Assembly: GCF_018613875.1 (NCBI RefSeq)
Contig: NZ_JAGGPJ010000017.1
Location: 103,267 to 167,266, forward strand
Length of the DNA: 64,000 bases
Reading direction: 5' to 3'
Origin: Arthrobacter sp. ISL-28
GTDB lineage: Bacteria; Actinomycetota; Actinomycetes; Actinomycetales; Micrococcaceae
Of the stretch, positions 33,086-41,069 are shown in pieces. Both the position numbers and the translations under genes were made by a program. Under the pieces are notes generated by a model. It searched no databases. It saw only the letters and a list, made by a program, of their open reading frames with translations, and had not been told where the DNA came from. How positions within the stretch are numbered: position 1 is the first letter of the stretch; each line of letters opens with the position of its first letter.

Positions 33086-34258
33086 GTGACTGAGAGCGTT
33101 TTTGGACTGATGGATGACTGGGGCCCCGAAAAGATCGTTGCCGTCTCGGACAGAAGGACGGGCATGCGTGGCGTCCTGGTCCTGGACAACACGGCACGGG
33201 GAACGGGGAAGGGCGGAACCCGGATGAGTCCCAGCCTGACAGTGCATGAAGTAGCACGGCTTGCGAGGACAATGACCTGGAAATGGGCGGCGGTGGATCT
33301 TTTCCATGGCGGCGCCAAGGCAGGTATTTTGGGGGACCCCAATGACCCGAACAAGGAAGCGATACTGCGTGCCTTCGCCCGCGCCCTTTCAAACGAAGTC
33401 CCATCAGAGTATGTATTCGGGCTCGACATGGGTCTGGCCGAGGAGGACGCGGCGATATTCCTCGATGAACTCGGAGACCGCGGAGCATCGACTGGCCTTC
33501 CCCGGGCACTCGGCGGCCTTCCCTACGACCAACTGGGCGTCACAGGCTACGGCGTTGCCGAAGCCGCGGAAGCTGCAGCCCAAAGCCGGAATATCCCGCT
33601 CAAAGGATCGCGGGTTTCCATCCAGGGATTCGGCGCGGTAGGACAGGCCGCGGCTACGCGCCTTGTGGAACTGGGAGCCACCATCGTGGCAGTCTCGACG
33701 GCGGCCGGCGCGGTTCACGACCCTGACGGTCTTGACATCGGAAAACTGGTCAATTTTCGTTCGGCAGCCGGAGATGACTGTGTACACCACTACGGCTCGG
33801 TTCTGCCGGCGGATGCCGCCCTGACCGTGGATGCCGACATCCTGATCCCCGCTGCCCGGGAAGACACGGTCAATGACGTCATCGCTGCATCAACCAATGT
33901 GAAACTCGTGATCGAAGGGGCAAACCTCCCCACGTCCCCCAGCTCACGCAGAATCCTTCACGAGCGCGGCATTGCAGTCGTCCCCGACTTCATCGCCAAC
34001 GCCGGCGGCATCGTGGCGGCTGCTCACTCCATGGCCGCCAGGTACTCCCCGTTCGTGGTGGAACCCGAGGACATCTTCACCATGATCTCCACGAAACTGC
34101 GGGCCAACACCAGCGCGGTCCTTGACGAAAGCAGCCGTGCCGGCCTGACACCCCACGAAGCGGCCTACGGACTGGCACAAAAGCGGGTCCTGGACGCCAT
34201 GCAACTGCGCCGCCAGATCCCCAAGATGGCGACAGACACGATCGATGTCCTTGTGTAG
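33086..34258 (+). CDS. Glu/Leu/Phe/Val dehydrogenase family protein (glutamate dehydrogenase-like)
   Basis: A 390-residue protein. GTG 33086 is chosen for a GGAGAGAGGGA ribosome site; ATG 33059 lacks one. The N-terminal ELFV domain has GKGGTRMSPS (42-50), TWKWAAVDLFHGGAKAGI with the catalytic-type Lys78 and binding Lys66. A Rossmann NAD(P) domain follows (VSIQGFGAVGQAAATRLVELG). It catalyses reversible oxidative deamination, so it could recycle glutamate made by transamination in the neighbouring lysine/2-aminoadipate route, or deaminate another amino acid. Specificity is undecided. Confidence 0.85.
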   Translation: MTESVFGLMDDWGPEKIVAVSDRRTGMRGVLVLDNTARGTGKGGTRMSPSLTVHEVARLARTMTWKWAAVDLFHGGAKAGILGDPNDPNKEAILRAFARALSNEVPSEYVFGLDMGLAEEDAAIFLDELGDRGASTGLPRALGGLPYDQLGVTGYGVAEAAEAAAQSRNIPLKGSRVSIQGFGAVGQAAATRLVELGATIVAVSTAAGAVHDPDGLDIGKLVNFRSAAGDDCVHHYGSVLPADAALTVDADILIPAAREDTVNDVIAASTNVKLVIEGANLPTSPSSRRILHERGIAVVPDFIANAGGIVAAAHSMAARYSPFVVEPEDIFTMISTKLRANTSAVLDESSRAGLTPHEAAYGLAQKRVLDAMQLRRQIPKMATDTIDVLV

Positions 34259-34279
34259 GGGGCTACGCGGATCCGCCCG

Positions 34280-35287
34280 TCAGGCCGGAGCTGCCGTAGA
34301 AGCCCTGACGACCAGCTCCGGTTCCACCAGCATGGTCCTGACCGGCACGTGAGGATCTTTCATCCGGTCCAGCAGAGCCTGCGCAGCCTTGGCTCCGACT
34401 TCCCCGTTGCGGCCATCGACAGTGGTGAGCCGCAAGAGGTTGGCGGAGGCGAGGGGCGAATTGTCGTAACCGATGAGGGACAGGTCCTCAGGGATGCGCA
34501 GGCCCCTGTCGCGCGCCGCTCCCGCTGCCCCGAGCGCCATGGTGTCGTTGGCCGCAAAAATGGCTGTGAGTGAGGGGTTTTGATCCAACAGCTTCAGTGC
34601 TGCCTGGTACCCATCGGATTCCATTGTGAATCCCTGGCCCCGCGTGATGTGCGGCCGCAGCCCATTCTCGAGCATGGAAGCTTCGTACGCCGCGGCGCGT
34701 AGACGTGCAGCGCCTCCGCCGCCGGTGACATGTCCAATATCCCTATGGCCCATACCGATCAGGTGCTCCGTGGCCAGCCGGCCGCCCACCATGTCGTCGT
34801 TCGTCACAATGTCGGCGCCCGGAACACGGATGTCTCGGTTGCCTGCGACAACCGCCGGAACGTCGAGAGCGGCGAACATCTCTTCAGATGGCTCGGTTGC
34901 GATGACGATGCCGTCCACGCGCAGCGACATCAGGCCGTCCACCGGCGTCCGGTCAAGGTGGGCATTGAATAAGGGATCAGCGACGGCAACGCGGAATCCC
35001 AACGGTGCGAGTTGCTCGTGCAGGCCAGCCAGGAGCCCGACGAACCAGAGGTTCCGGTAATCGTCCAGAACTACGCCGATGGTGCGGGACCTGTTGCCGG
35101 CCAAGGTTGCGGCAGCGCGGTTGGGCCGGTAGTTCAGCCGCTTAATAGCCTCCTCCACTGCGGCGCGGCGGGCGGGCGAAACACCATGGGCGCCGCGCAA
35201 GACCAACGAGACCAGCGACTTTGATACCCCCGCCTCGGAGGCGACATCGTAAATGTTCGGGCGTCTGCCGCCAGTTTCCTGAGTCAC
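34280..35287 (-). CDS. LacI-family transcriptional regulator
   Basis: A 335-residue protein starting at GTG 35287. The LacI helix-turn-helix and hinge read NIYDVASEAGVSKSLVSLVL and RLNYRPNRAAATLAGNRSR. A periplasmic-binding-protein-like sugar-sensing domain follows (TIGVVLDDYRNLWFVGLLAG, GRLATEHLIGMGHRDIGHV, LTAIFAANDTMALGA, LSLIGYDNSPLAS). It is divergent from a two-gene sugar/inositol-type operon with a LacI-type operator in that operon's promoter, so it is very likely its repressor. Confidence 0.9.
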   Translation of the reverse strand: MTQETGGRRPNIYDVASEAGVSKSLVSLVLRGAHGVSPARRAAVEEAIKRLNYRPNRAAATLAGNRSRTIGVVLDDYRNLWFVGLLAGLHEQLAPLGFRVAVADPLFNAHLDRTPVDGLMSLRVDGIVIATEPSEEMFAALDVPAVVAGNRDIRVPGADIVTNDDMVGGRLATEHLIGMGHRDIGHVTGGGGAARLRAAAYEASMLENGLRPHITRGQGFTMESDGYQAALKLLDQNPSLTAIFAANDTMALGAAGAARDRGLRIPEDLSLIGYDNSPLASANLLRLTTVDGRNGEVGAKAAQALLDRMKDPHVPVRTMLVEPELVVRASTAAPA

Positions 35288-35323
35288 CCTGCCATTGTCA
35301 CCTATACTGTCGATTTAGGGCTA

Positions 35324-35368
35324 TTGACAGGACAAACTTCGAGTCCTATCGTTTTCTGGAACGCTCCA
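35324..35368 (+). promoter_or_regulatory. Promoter plus LacI-type operator for the dehydrogenase/isomerase operon
   Basis: -35 TTGACA (35324-35329), 17-nt spacer, -10 TATCGT (35347-35352). Immediately downstream, TGGAAC-GCTCCA (35357-35368) is a LacI/GalR-type palindrome with five of six arm positions matching, covering the expected start of transcription. Binding here would block the promoter. Confidence 0.7.
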
Positions 35369-35426
35369 TTTGTTCCCATTATTTAATCGGCGGAGCCACA
35401 CAAGCCCGTTTCAAAGGAGAAAACCA

Positions 35427-36605
35427 ATGCCCAAAGACATCGGCGTAGCCGTCATCGGTGCAGGCATGGCGGGTAAGGCCCATGCCGCCGCCTTCCGCAC
35501 CGCATCCACGCTGTACAACCCGGTCCTTCCGCCGGTCCGGCTGGTTTCTATCGGAGACGTCAATCCGGAGTTCGGATCCATCGCGGCACAGCGCTTCGGC
35601 TATGAACGGAACGACACCTCCTGGCAGGCGATCGCTGAGGCCGAGGACATCGATGTGGTCAGTGTCGTCATCGCGAATTCGCTGCACCGTGAGGTGGTTG
35701 AGGGCCTGCTCGCTGCCGGCAAGCACGTGCTGTGCGAAAAGCCCTTGAGCGACACCCTGGACGACGCGCGTGCCATGGCCGAAGCCGCCCGCAATGCATC
35801 GTCCATCGCCCGGATCGGGTTCACCTTCCGCCGCACGCCCGGGATTGCCTACATCCGCGACCTGATCCGGAACGGAACTCTTGGAAAGGTGCTGCACTTC
35901 AGCGGCCGCTACTGGACGGACTACGGCTTCAGCCCCGACGCACCCATGAGCTGGCGATACAAGGGCGGCCCGGGCTCGGGTGCCCTGGCTGATGTCGGCT
36001 CCCATCTGACCTACGTCGCCGAATTCCTTTGCGGCGACATCCGCTCCATCAGTGGCGGACGTTTTAGCACTGCCATCGGCAAGCGTCCGCTCCCCCTCGG
36101 CGCCGTCATGGGCCACGACCACGCCGCGGTCATCGACGTTTTCGAGGCCGTCGAAAACGACGACTACGCCGCATTCTCGGCCGAATTCGACCACGGCTCC
36201 GGAGGCTTCGAGGTCTCCCGCGTAGCCGCCGGGCACGCAAACAGCCTCATCTTCGAAGTCTTCTGTGAAAACGGAGCGGCCAGGTTCGACCAGCGCCGCC
36301 CGGCCGAAGTTGAGCTCTTCCTCAATTCCGGCCCCTCAGCGGAAAACGGCTACCGCCAGGTCATCCTCGGCCCCGAACACCCATACCTGGCGGGTGGTCT
36401 CGCCATGGACGCACCGAGCGTCGGCTTCGGCCAGAACGACGCCTTCGGCTACCAGGCCAGGGCCTTCCTCGAGGAAGTCGCAGGCCTGGATGAAGCAACG
36501 TCCCTGCCCCGCTGCGCCACGTTTGATGAGGGCGTGCACAACATGGAACTGCTCGCCGCAGTCGCAGAATCAGCGCTCGGATCCGGAAAGAAGGTAACCC
36601 TGTGA
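35427..36605 (+). CDS. Gfo/Idh/MocA-family NAD(P)-dependent oxidoreductase
   Basis: A 392-residue protein; ATG 35427 has AAAGGAG 7 nt upstream. The N-terminal Rossmann fold reads VAVIGAGMAGKAHAAAFRTA, then VVIANSLHREVVEGLLAAGK and HVLCEKPLSDTLDDA (the EKP motif with catalytic-type Lys), followed by the C-terminal GFO_IDH_MocA domain (RYWTDYGFSPDAPMSWRY, GSGALADVGSHL). It oxidises a sugar, inositol or derivative. Its TGA overlaps the GTG of the next gene. The LacI repressor and isomerase partner support a sugar or polyol catabolic role; the substrate is unknown. Confidence 0.88.
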   Translation: MPKDIGVAVIGAGMAGKAHAAAFRTASTLYNPVLPPVRLVSIGDVNPEFGSIAAQRFGYERNDTSWQAIAEAEDIDVVSVVIANSLHREVVEGLLAAGKHVLCEKPLSDTLDDARAMAEAARNASSIARIGFTFRRTPGIAYIRDLIRNGTLGKVLHFSGRYWTDYGFSPDAPMSWRYKGGPGSGALADVGSHLTYVAEFLCGDIRSISGGRFSTAIGKRPLPLGAVMGHDHAAVIDVFEAVENDDYAAFSAEFDHGSGGFEVSRVAAGHANSLIFEVFCENGAARFDQRRPAEVELFLNSGPSAENGYRQVILGPEHPYLAGGLAMDAPSVGFGQNDAFGYQARAFLEEVAGLDEATSLPRCATFDEGVHNMELLAAVAESALGSGKKVTL

Positions 36606-37609
36606 AACTCGGCGTCTACAACGCGATCCTGCACGACCGGCCGCTCCCCGAAGCCCTGAAAGTCATCGCCGACCTCGGTTTGACCGGAATCGAAATCAAT
36701 TCCGGCGGATTCCTTCCCCCGGTCCACATCCCCACCTTCGACGACATCCTCGAAAGCGACGCAGCCCGCGACGACTACCTGGCCGTTTTCGAGGGCACCG
36801 GAGTCTCAATCGCGGGATTGAACTGCAACGGCAATCCCCTGCACCCCAACCGCACCATCGGGGACAAGCACGCCGAAGACATCAGGCGCTCCATCCGCCT
36901 GGCCAACCGCCTCGGACAGAACCGGGTGGTCACCATGTCCGGACTCCCTGGCGGGGAGCCTGGTGCCACCGTACCCAACTGGATCGTTAACGCCTGGAAC
37001 TCAGCAGCCCTGGACGTCCTCGACTACCAGTGGAAGATCGCAGCGGACTTCTGGACGGAAACTGACAAGCTCGCCCGTGACGTGGACGTCAAGGTCGCCC
37101 TGGAACTGCATCCGCAAAACCTCGTCTTCAACCCCGCCGACGTGCGCAAGCTCGTGGAACTCACAGGCGCCACCCACGTCGGCGTTGAACTCGACGCCTC
37201 ACACCTGTTCTGGCAGCAAATGGACCCGGTCGCCGTGATCCGCGAACTCGGACCGCTTGTCTTCCAGGCAGCGGCAAAGGACGTCCGCATCAACACCGAA
37301 AGGGCGGCCATTTACGGGGTCCTCGACAACCGCTTCCGCCGCTTGTCTCCCGACGAGAACCGCACCAATCTCGGTGGAGACGAATGGGCCAACGAGTGGC
37401 CCAAGCCCGCCGCCTGGGACTTCGTCGCCCTCGGCAAGGGCCACGACGTGGCGTACTGGACCGAGTTCCTCCGCGCCCTCCACGACGTCGACCCGGACAT
37501 GCTGGTCAACATCGAACACGAAGACGTCGAGCTCGGCCGCGTCGAAGGCCTCGAAGTTGCGGCCAAGGTTCTGAAAGAAGCAGACGCGGCCCTGGCCGTC
37601 TCTGCCTGA
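36602..37609 (+). CDS. Sugar-phosphate isomerase/epimerase (xylose-isomerase-like TIM barrel)
   Basis: A 335-residue AP-endonuclease-2-fold protein starting at GTG 36602, overlapping the upstream stop codon. LGLTGIEINSGGFLPP, VSIAGLNCNGNPLHP, VKVALELHPQNLVFNPADV, THVGVELDASHLFW and LVNIEHEDVE carry the Glu/Asp/His metal ligands of the family (IolE/IolI-like). It works on a sugar or inosose, probably next to the coupled Gfo/Idh dehydrogenase. A strong hairpin follows its stop codon. Confidence 0.87.
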   Translation: MKLGVYNAILHDRPLPEALKVIADLGLTGIEINSGGFLPPVHIPTFDDILESDAARDDYLAVFEGTGVSIAGLNCNGNPLHPNRTIGDKHAEDIRRSIRLANRLGQNRVVTMSGLPGGEPGATVPNWIVNAWNSAALDVLDYQWKIAADFWTETDKLARDVDVKVALELHPQNLVFNPADVRKLVELTGATHVGVELDASHLFWQQMDPVAVIRELGPLVFQAAAKDVRINTERAAIYGVLDNRFRRLSPDENRTNLGGDEWANEWPKPAAWDFVALGKGHDVAYWTEFLRALHDVDPDMLVNIEHEDVELGRVEGLEVAAKVLKEADAALAVSA

Positions 37610-37630
37610 GCAGCAACCGCCAGCACATGC

Positions 37631-37663
37631 CAGCCTGGCCCGGCCTCGTGCCGGGCCAGGCTG
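37631..37663 (+). terminator. Terminator-like hairpin
   Basis: CAGCCTGGCCCGGC - CTCGT - GCCGGGCCAGGCTG: a perfect 14-bp stem with a 5-nt loop, 21 bp after the isomerase stop codon. Only a short CTTAACG tail follows, so termination may not be purely intrinsic. Confidence 0.75.
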
Positions 37664-37805
37664 CTTAACGTCTACGTAAGGTGCTGTCGCCACCAAGGGC
37701 CCTCCGGCTCAATTGTAGGAACCTGACAAAATCCTCGTGCCAGCTGGAAACTAGCGTCGGCTGTGAAGCCACACCGCAGCCGCCAGCCAGCGTAAAGGAG
37801 CACCA

Positions 37806-37871
37806 ATGACGATTCCGGCACACCGCGCCGCGCTTACCGATTGCTCACCCCACGGCGTGCTTGCTCCATGA
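37806..37871 (+). CDS. 21-codon upstream reading frame overlapping bioA
   Basis: ATG 37806 has a near-ideal ribosome site, AAAGGAG, 5 nt upstream. The frame starts MTIPAHRAALTDCSP and ends CCA TGA, with the TGA overlapping the bioA candidate ATG at 37868 (ATGA). This arrangement suggests that translating the short frame delivers ribosomes to bioA. It could be a leader peptide with a regulatory role or a mis-chosen start. No protein family is expected at this size. Confidence 0.45.
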   Translation: MTIPAHRAALTDCSPHGVLAP

Positions 37872-39229
37872 GGCACGAATCGATGCCGACGAGCCTGATC
37901 CAGCGCGACCGGGCACGGCTTTGGCACCCCTACGCAGCTGCTTCCCCGGACCTTCCGCTGTGGGAGGTCGAGGCAGCCGACGGCGTGCGGCTGCGGCTGC
38001 GCGGCGACGACGGCACACAGCATGAGGTTGTGGACGCCATGTCCTCGTGGTGGTCGGCGGTCCATGGCTACCGGCATCCGGCGCTGGACGCCGCGGCGAA
38101 GCGGCAGCTGGACAGGTTCAGCCATGTGATGTTCGGCGGCCTGACACATTCGCCGGCGGTGGAACTGGCTGAGCGCCTGGTGGAGATGGCGCCAGCCGCG
38201 CCAGGCCTGCCGCGCCTGGAGAGGGTGTTCCTTGCGGACTCAGGTTCGGTTGCCGTCGAGGTCGCGCTCAAGCTGGCGGTGCAGTTCCAGACCGCGGCGG
38301 GCAAGCCAGCCCGGCAACGGTTCCTGAGCATCCGCGGCGGCTACCACGGGGACACCTTTGCGGCGATGGGGGTCTGCGATCCCGTGGATGGGATGCACTC
38401 TGCCTTCCCGGGCTTGCTGGCCGGCAATGTGTTTGCCCCCCGTCCCCCGGCGGCGGCGTCCGCAACCCGGGATTCCCTGCAGGCGTGGGCCCTGGAGGTT
38501 CAGGACATCGCATCTGCGCACGCCGAGGGGCTGGCCGCGATCATCGTCGAACCGATTCTCCAGGGCGCCGGCGGCATGCACGCCTATCCGGCCGAGTGCC
38601 TGCGTGAATTGCGGCTCATCGCGGACCGGTACGGGTTCCTGCTCATCTTCGATGAGATCGCCACCGGATTTGGTCGCACCGGGGAGCTGTTTGCTGCCGA
38701 TCATGCCGGCGTCGTCCCGGACATCATGTGCGTGGGCAAGGCCCTCACCGGTGGGTACCTGACCCTCGCCGCCATGCTCTGCACCGGCGAGGTTGCGTCA
38801 ACGGTTTCCGAAGACTGTGCCGGGGCGCTCCTGCATGGCCCCACGTTCATGGGGAACCCGCTGGCGTGTGCCGTGGCCAATGCAAGCCTGGGAATCATCG
38901 GCGATGGCGGCTGGCGCGCCGACGTCGCCCGGATCGGTGCGGGTCTGACTGCCGGGCTCGGCTCGGCCCGCGAACTGGAGGCCGTCCGGGATGTCCGCAC
39001 CATCGGCGCCGTCGGAGTCATCGAGTTGCATGACGCCGTTGACGTCACGGCCGTCACCACCGCGGCCATCCGACACGGTGTCTGGGTGCGCCCGTTCCGG
39101 AACCTCGTCTACACCATGCCTCCGTACATCAGCACCGCCGCGGACATTCAACAGATCACCGCGGGCATGACGGCGGCCGTCGCCGAGGTCCACGAACCCT
39201 CCACGGCCCGGCGCGGAGACGCGGCATGA
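37868..39229 (+). CDS. bioA: Adenosylmethionine-8-amino-7-oxononanoate aminotransferase
   Basis: A class-III PLP aminotransferase of ~453 residues, making 7,8-diaminononanoate from KAPA and SAM. ATG 37868 overlaps a short upstream frame; ATG 37883 (MPTSLIQRD, GAGG 9 nt upstream) is an equal alternative. Visible: LWHPYAA, VDAMSSWWSAVHGYRHPALD, FSHVMFGGLTHSPAVELAE, RGGYHGDTFAAMGV, LLIFDEIATGFGRTGELFA, CVGKALTGGYLTLAA with the PLP Lys, and a late PFRNLVYTMPPYI. The stop codon overlaps the bioF start by 4 bp, beginning the bioA-bioF-bioD-P450 operon. Confidence 0.95.
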   Translation: MRHESMPTSLIQRDRARLWHPYAAASPDLPLWEVEAADGVRLRLRGDDGTQHEVVDAMSSWWSAVHGYRHPALDAAAKRQLDRFSHVMFGGLTHSPAVELAERLVEMAPAAPGLPRLERVFLADSGSVAVEVALKLAVQFQTAAGKPARQRFLSIRGGYHGDTFAAMGVCDPVDGMHSAFPGLLAGNVFAPRPPAAASATRDSLQAWALEVQDIASAHAEGLAAIIVEPILQGAGGMHAYPAECLRELRLIADRYGFLLIFDEIATGFGRTGELFAADHAGVVPDIMCVGKALTGGYLTLAAMLCTGEVASTVSEDCAGALLHGPTFMGNPLACAVANASLGIIGDGGWRADVARIGAGLTAGLGSARELEAVRDVRTIGAVGVIELHDAVDVTAVTTAAIRHGVWVRPFRNLVYTMPPYISTAADIQQITAGMTAAVAEVHEPSTARRGDAA

Positions 39230-40395
39230 GCACCGCGATGACGCAATGGCTGGAGCGGCAGGCCGCGGTCAGGGACCGCCGGGGGCTGGTCCGCCGGCCC
39301 GTGCCCCGTGCCGCAGACGATCGGTTCGTCGACCTGGCCAGCAACGACTATCTGGGACTGTCCGCGGACCCGCGGCTTGCTGAGGCTGCCGCCGCAGCGG
39401 CTTCGCTGTGGGGTACGGGCGCCACGTCCTCGCGCCTCGTGGCCGGAACCACCCAACTGCATCTCGAACTGGAGGAGGAACTGGCCCGGCTGACCGGCAT
39501 GCAGACGGCACTGGCCTTCTCCTCCGGCTACCTGGCAAACGTCGGTGTGATCACGGCATTGGGCGGCCCAGGGACGCTGATCGTCGCGGATGAACACTGC
39601 CATGCCTCGATGATCGACGGATTCCGGCTGAGCCGCTCACGCACGGAATCGTTCACACACAACGGCCTGGACGAAGTGGACCGGCTGCTCGCAGACCGGA
39701 CGGAGCCCCGGGCGCTCATCGCCGTCGAATCCGTATACAGCGTATTGGGCGATGAGGCCCCGCTCGGGGAGCTCCTGGCCCTGGCGGAGCGGCACGACGC
39801 CGTACTGCTCGTTGACGAGGCCCACAGCCTGGGAGTCACAGGCACCGGCGAATTCCAGGGCCGCGGCTCAGTATCCGGCACGCCCCTTGCCGGGCACCCG
39901 AATGTCATCGTCACGGCGACCCTGTCCAAGGCCCTGGGCAGCCAGGGCGGGGCCGTCCTCGGATCTCCCCTGCTGCGCGAACACCTCCTCAACAGGGCCC
40001 GAAGCTTCATATTCGACACAGGCCTGGCGCCGGGATCCGCTGCGGCGGCCCTCGCCGGTGTGCGGATTATCCGCGACGAACCATGGCGGGCCGGCGCGGT
40101 CGGACGCAACGCTTCGGCCCTCACGGCCGGGCTCGCCGACGTCCTCGGCGTCCAAGGGGTCACGGTCGAACGAACAGCAGGGGCCGTCCAGTCCATAGCC
40201 ATGCCATCCGCCGAATCGGCCTTGCTGGCAACCCAGGCGGCGGCGGCTGCGGGGGTTCGGATCGGCTGCTTCCGCCCGCCGTCGGTGCCCGACGGGATTT
40301 CGCGGCTCCGTCTCACCGCGCGCGCCACTCTTACACCCGAAGACCTTGAACACAGCTGCGCGGTGTTGCGCACTATTTTGGAGGACCTGACATGA
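39226..40395 (+). CDS. bioF: 8-amino-7-oxononanoate synthase
   Basis: A 389-residue alpha-oxoamine synthase that condenses pimeloyl-ACP/CoA with L-alanine, the step before BioA. Visible: FVDLASNDYLGLSADPRL, WGTGATSSRLVAGTTQLHLELE, FSSGYLANVGVITAL, DEHCHASMIDG, LLVDEAHSLGVTGTGEFQGRG and TATLSKALGSQGGAVLG with the PLP Lys. It overlaps bioA (ATGA) and bioD (ATGA), so the operon is translated in a coupled manner. Confidence 0.95.
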   Translation: MSTAMTQWLERQAAVRDRRGLVRRPVPRAADDRFVDLASNDYLGLSADPRLAEAAAAAASLWGTGATSSRLVAGTTQLHLELEEELARLTGMQTALAFSSGYLANVGVITALGGPGTLIVADEHCHASMIDGFRLSRSRTESFTHNGLDEVDRLLADRTEPRALIAVESVYSVLGDEAPLGELLALAERHDAVLLVDEAHSLGVTGTGEFQGRGSVSGTPLAGHPNVIVTATLSKALGSQGGAVLGSPLLREHLLNRARSFIFDTGLAPGSAAAALAGVRIIRDEPWRAGAVGRNASALTAGLADVLGVQGVTVERTAGAVQSIAMPSAESALLATQAAAAAGVRIGCFRPPSVPDGISRLRLTARATLTPEDLEHSCAVLRTILEDLT

Positions 40396-41069
40396 CCCTG
40401 CCCGCCATCATCCTAGTCACAGGCACCGACACAGGAGTCGGTAAAACCGTGACGACTGCGGCCCTCGCCGCCGTCCTCCGCCGCATGGGGCGCAGCGTTG
40501 CGGTTTACAAGCCCTGCCAGTCGGGTGCCGCCGCCGGCGATTCCGACACGGCTGAAGTTATCCGGCTTGCCGGCGCCGTGACAGCCGAAACCGGAGTCGA
40601 GCTGCAGGCGCCACTGGCGCCCGTGGCTGCTGCCGCCGTCGACCGGAAGCCCCTTCCGCCGGTGGCCGAGCACGCCGGTAGGATCCGTGAGCTCGCCGGA
40701 TCCCACGATCATGTTCTGGTCGAGGGTGCAGGCGGCCTGCTGGTGGAGCTGGATTCCGACGGCGGAACGATGGCGGAGCTCGGAGGGCTCCTGGGGGCGG
40801 CCTTTGTGCTGGTCGCCCGCCCTGCCCTGGGCACGTTGAACCACACTGCCCTGACCCTCGAAGCACTGGCGGCCCGGGAGCTTCAGGTGCTGGGAATCGT
40901 GCTGGGCAGCTGGCCGGGCTGCCCGGACGTCGTGCACCACAGCAACCGGCAGGTGCTCGGGACGTTGACAGTTCCCTTCCTCGGCGCCGTTCCCGAGCAG
41001 GCCGCGGAAATGGATCCGGCAGCCTTCCGGGCCGAAGCAGCGGCCTGGCTGAATGGGCTGCCCGCATGA
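40392..41069 (+). CDS. bioD: ATP-dependent dethiobiotin synthetase
   Basis: A 225-residue P-loop enzyme that closes the ureido ring of dethiobiotin using CO2 and ATP. The P-loop reads VTGTDTGVGKTVTTAALA, followed by VAVYKPCQSGAAAGDSDT and HDHVLVEGAGGLLVELDSDG. It starts 4 bp inside the bioF end and overlaps the P450 start (ATGAGG). No bioB (biotin synthase) is seen in the window. Confidence 0.94.
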   Translation: MTLPAIILVTGTDTGVGKTVTTAALAAVLRRMGRSVAVYKPCQSGAAAGDSDTAEVIRLAGAVTAETGVELQAPLAPVAAAAVDRKPLPPVAEHAGRIRELAGSHDHVLVEGAGGLLVELDSDGGTMAELGGLLGAAFVLVARPALGTLNHTALTLEALAARELQVLGIVLGSWPGCPDVVHHSNRQVLGTLTVPFLGAVPEQAAEMDPAAFRAEAAAWLNGLPA

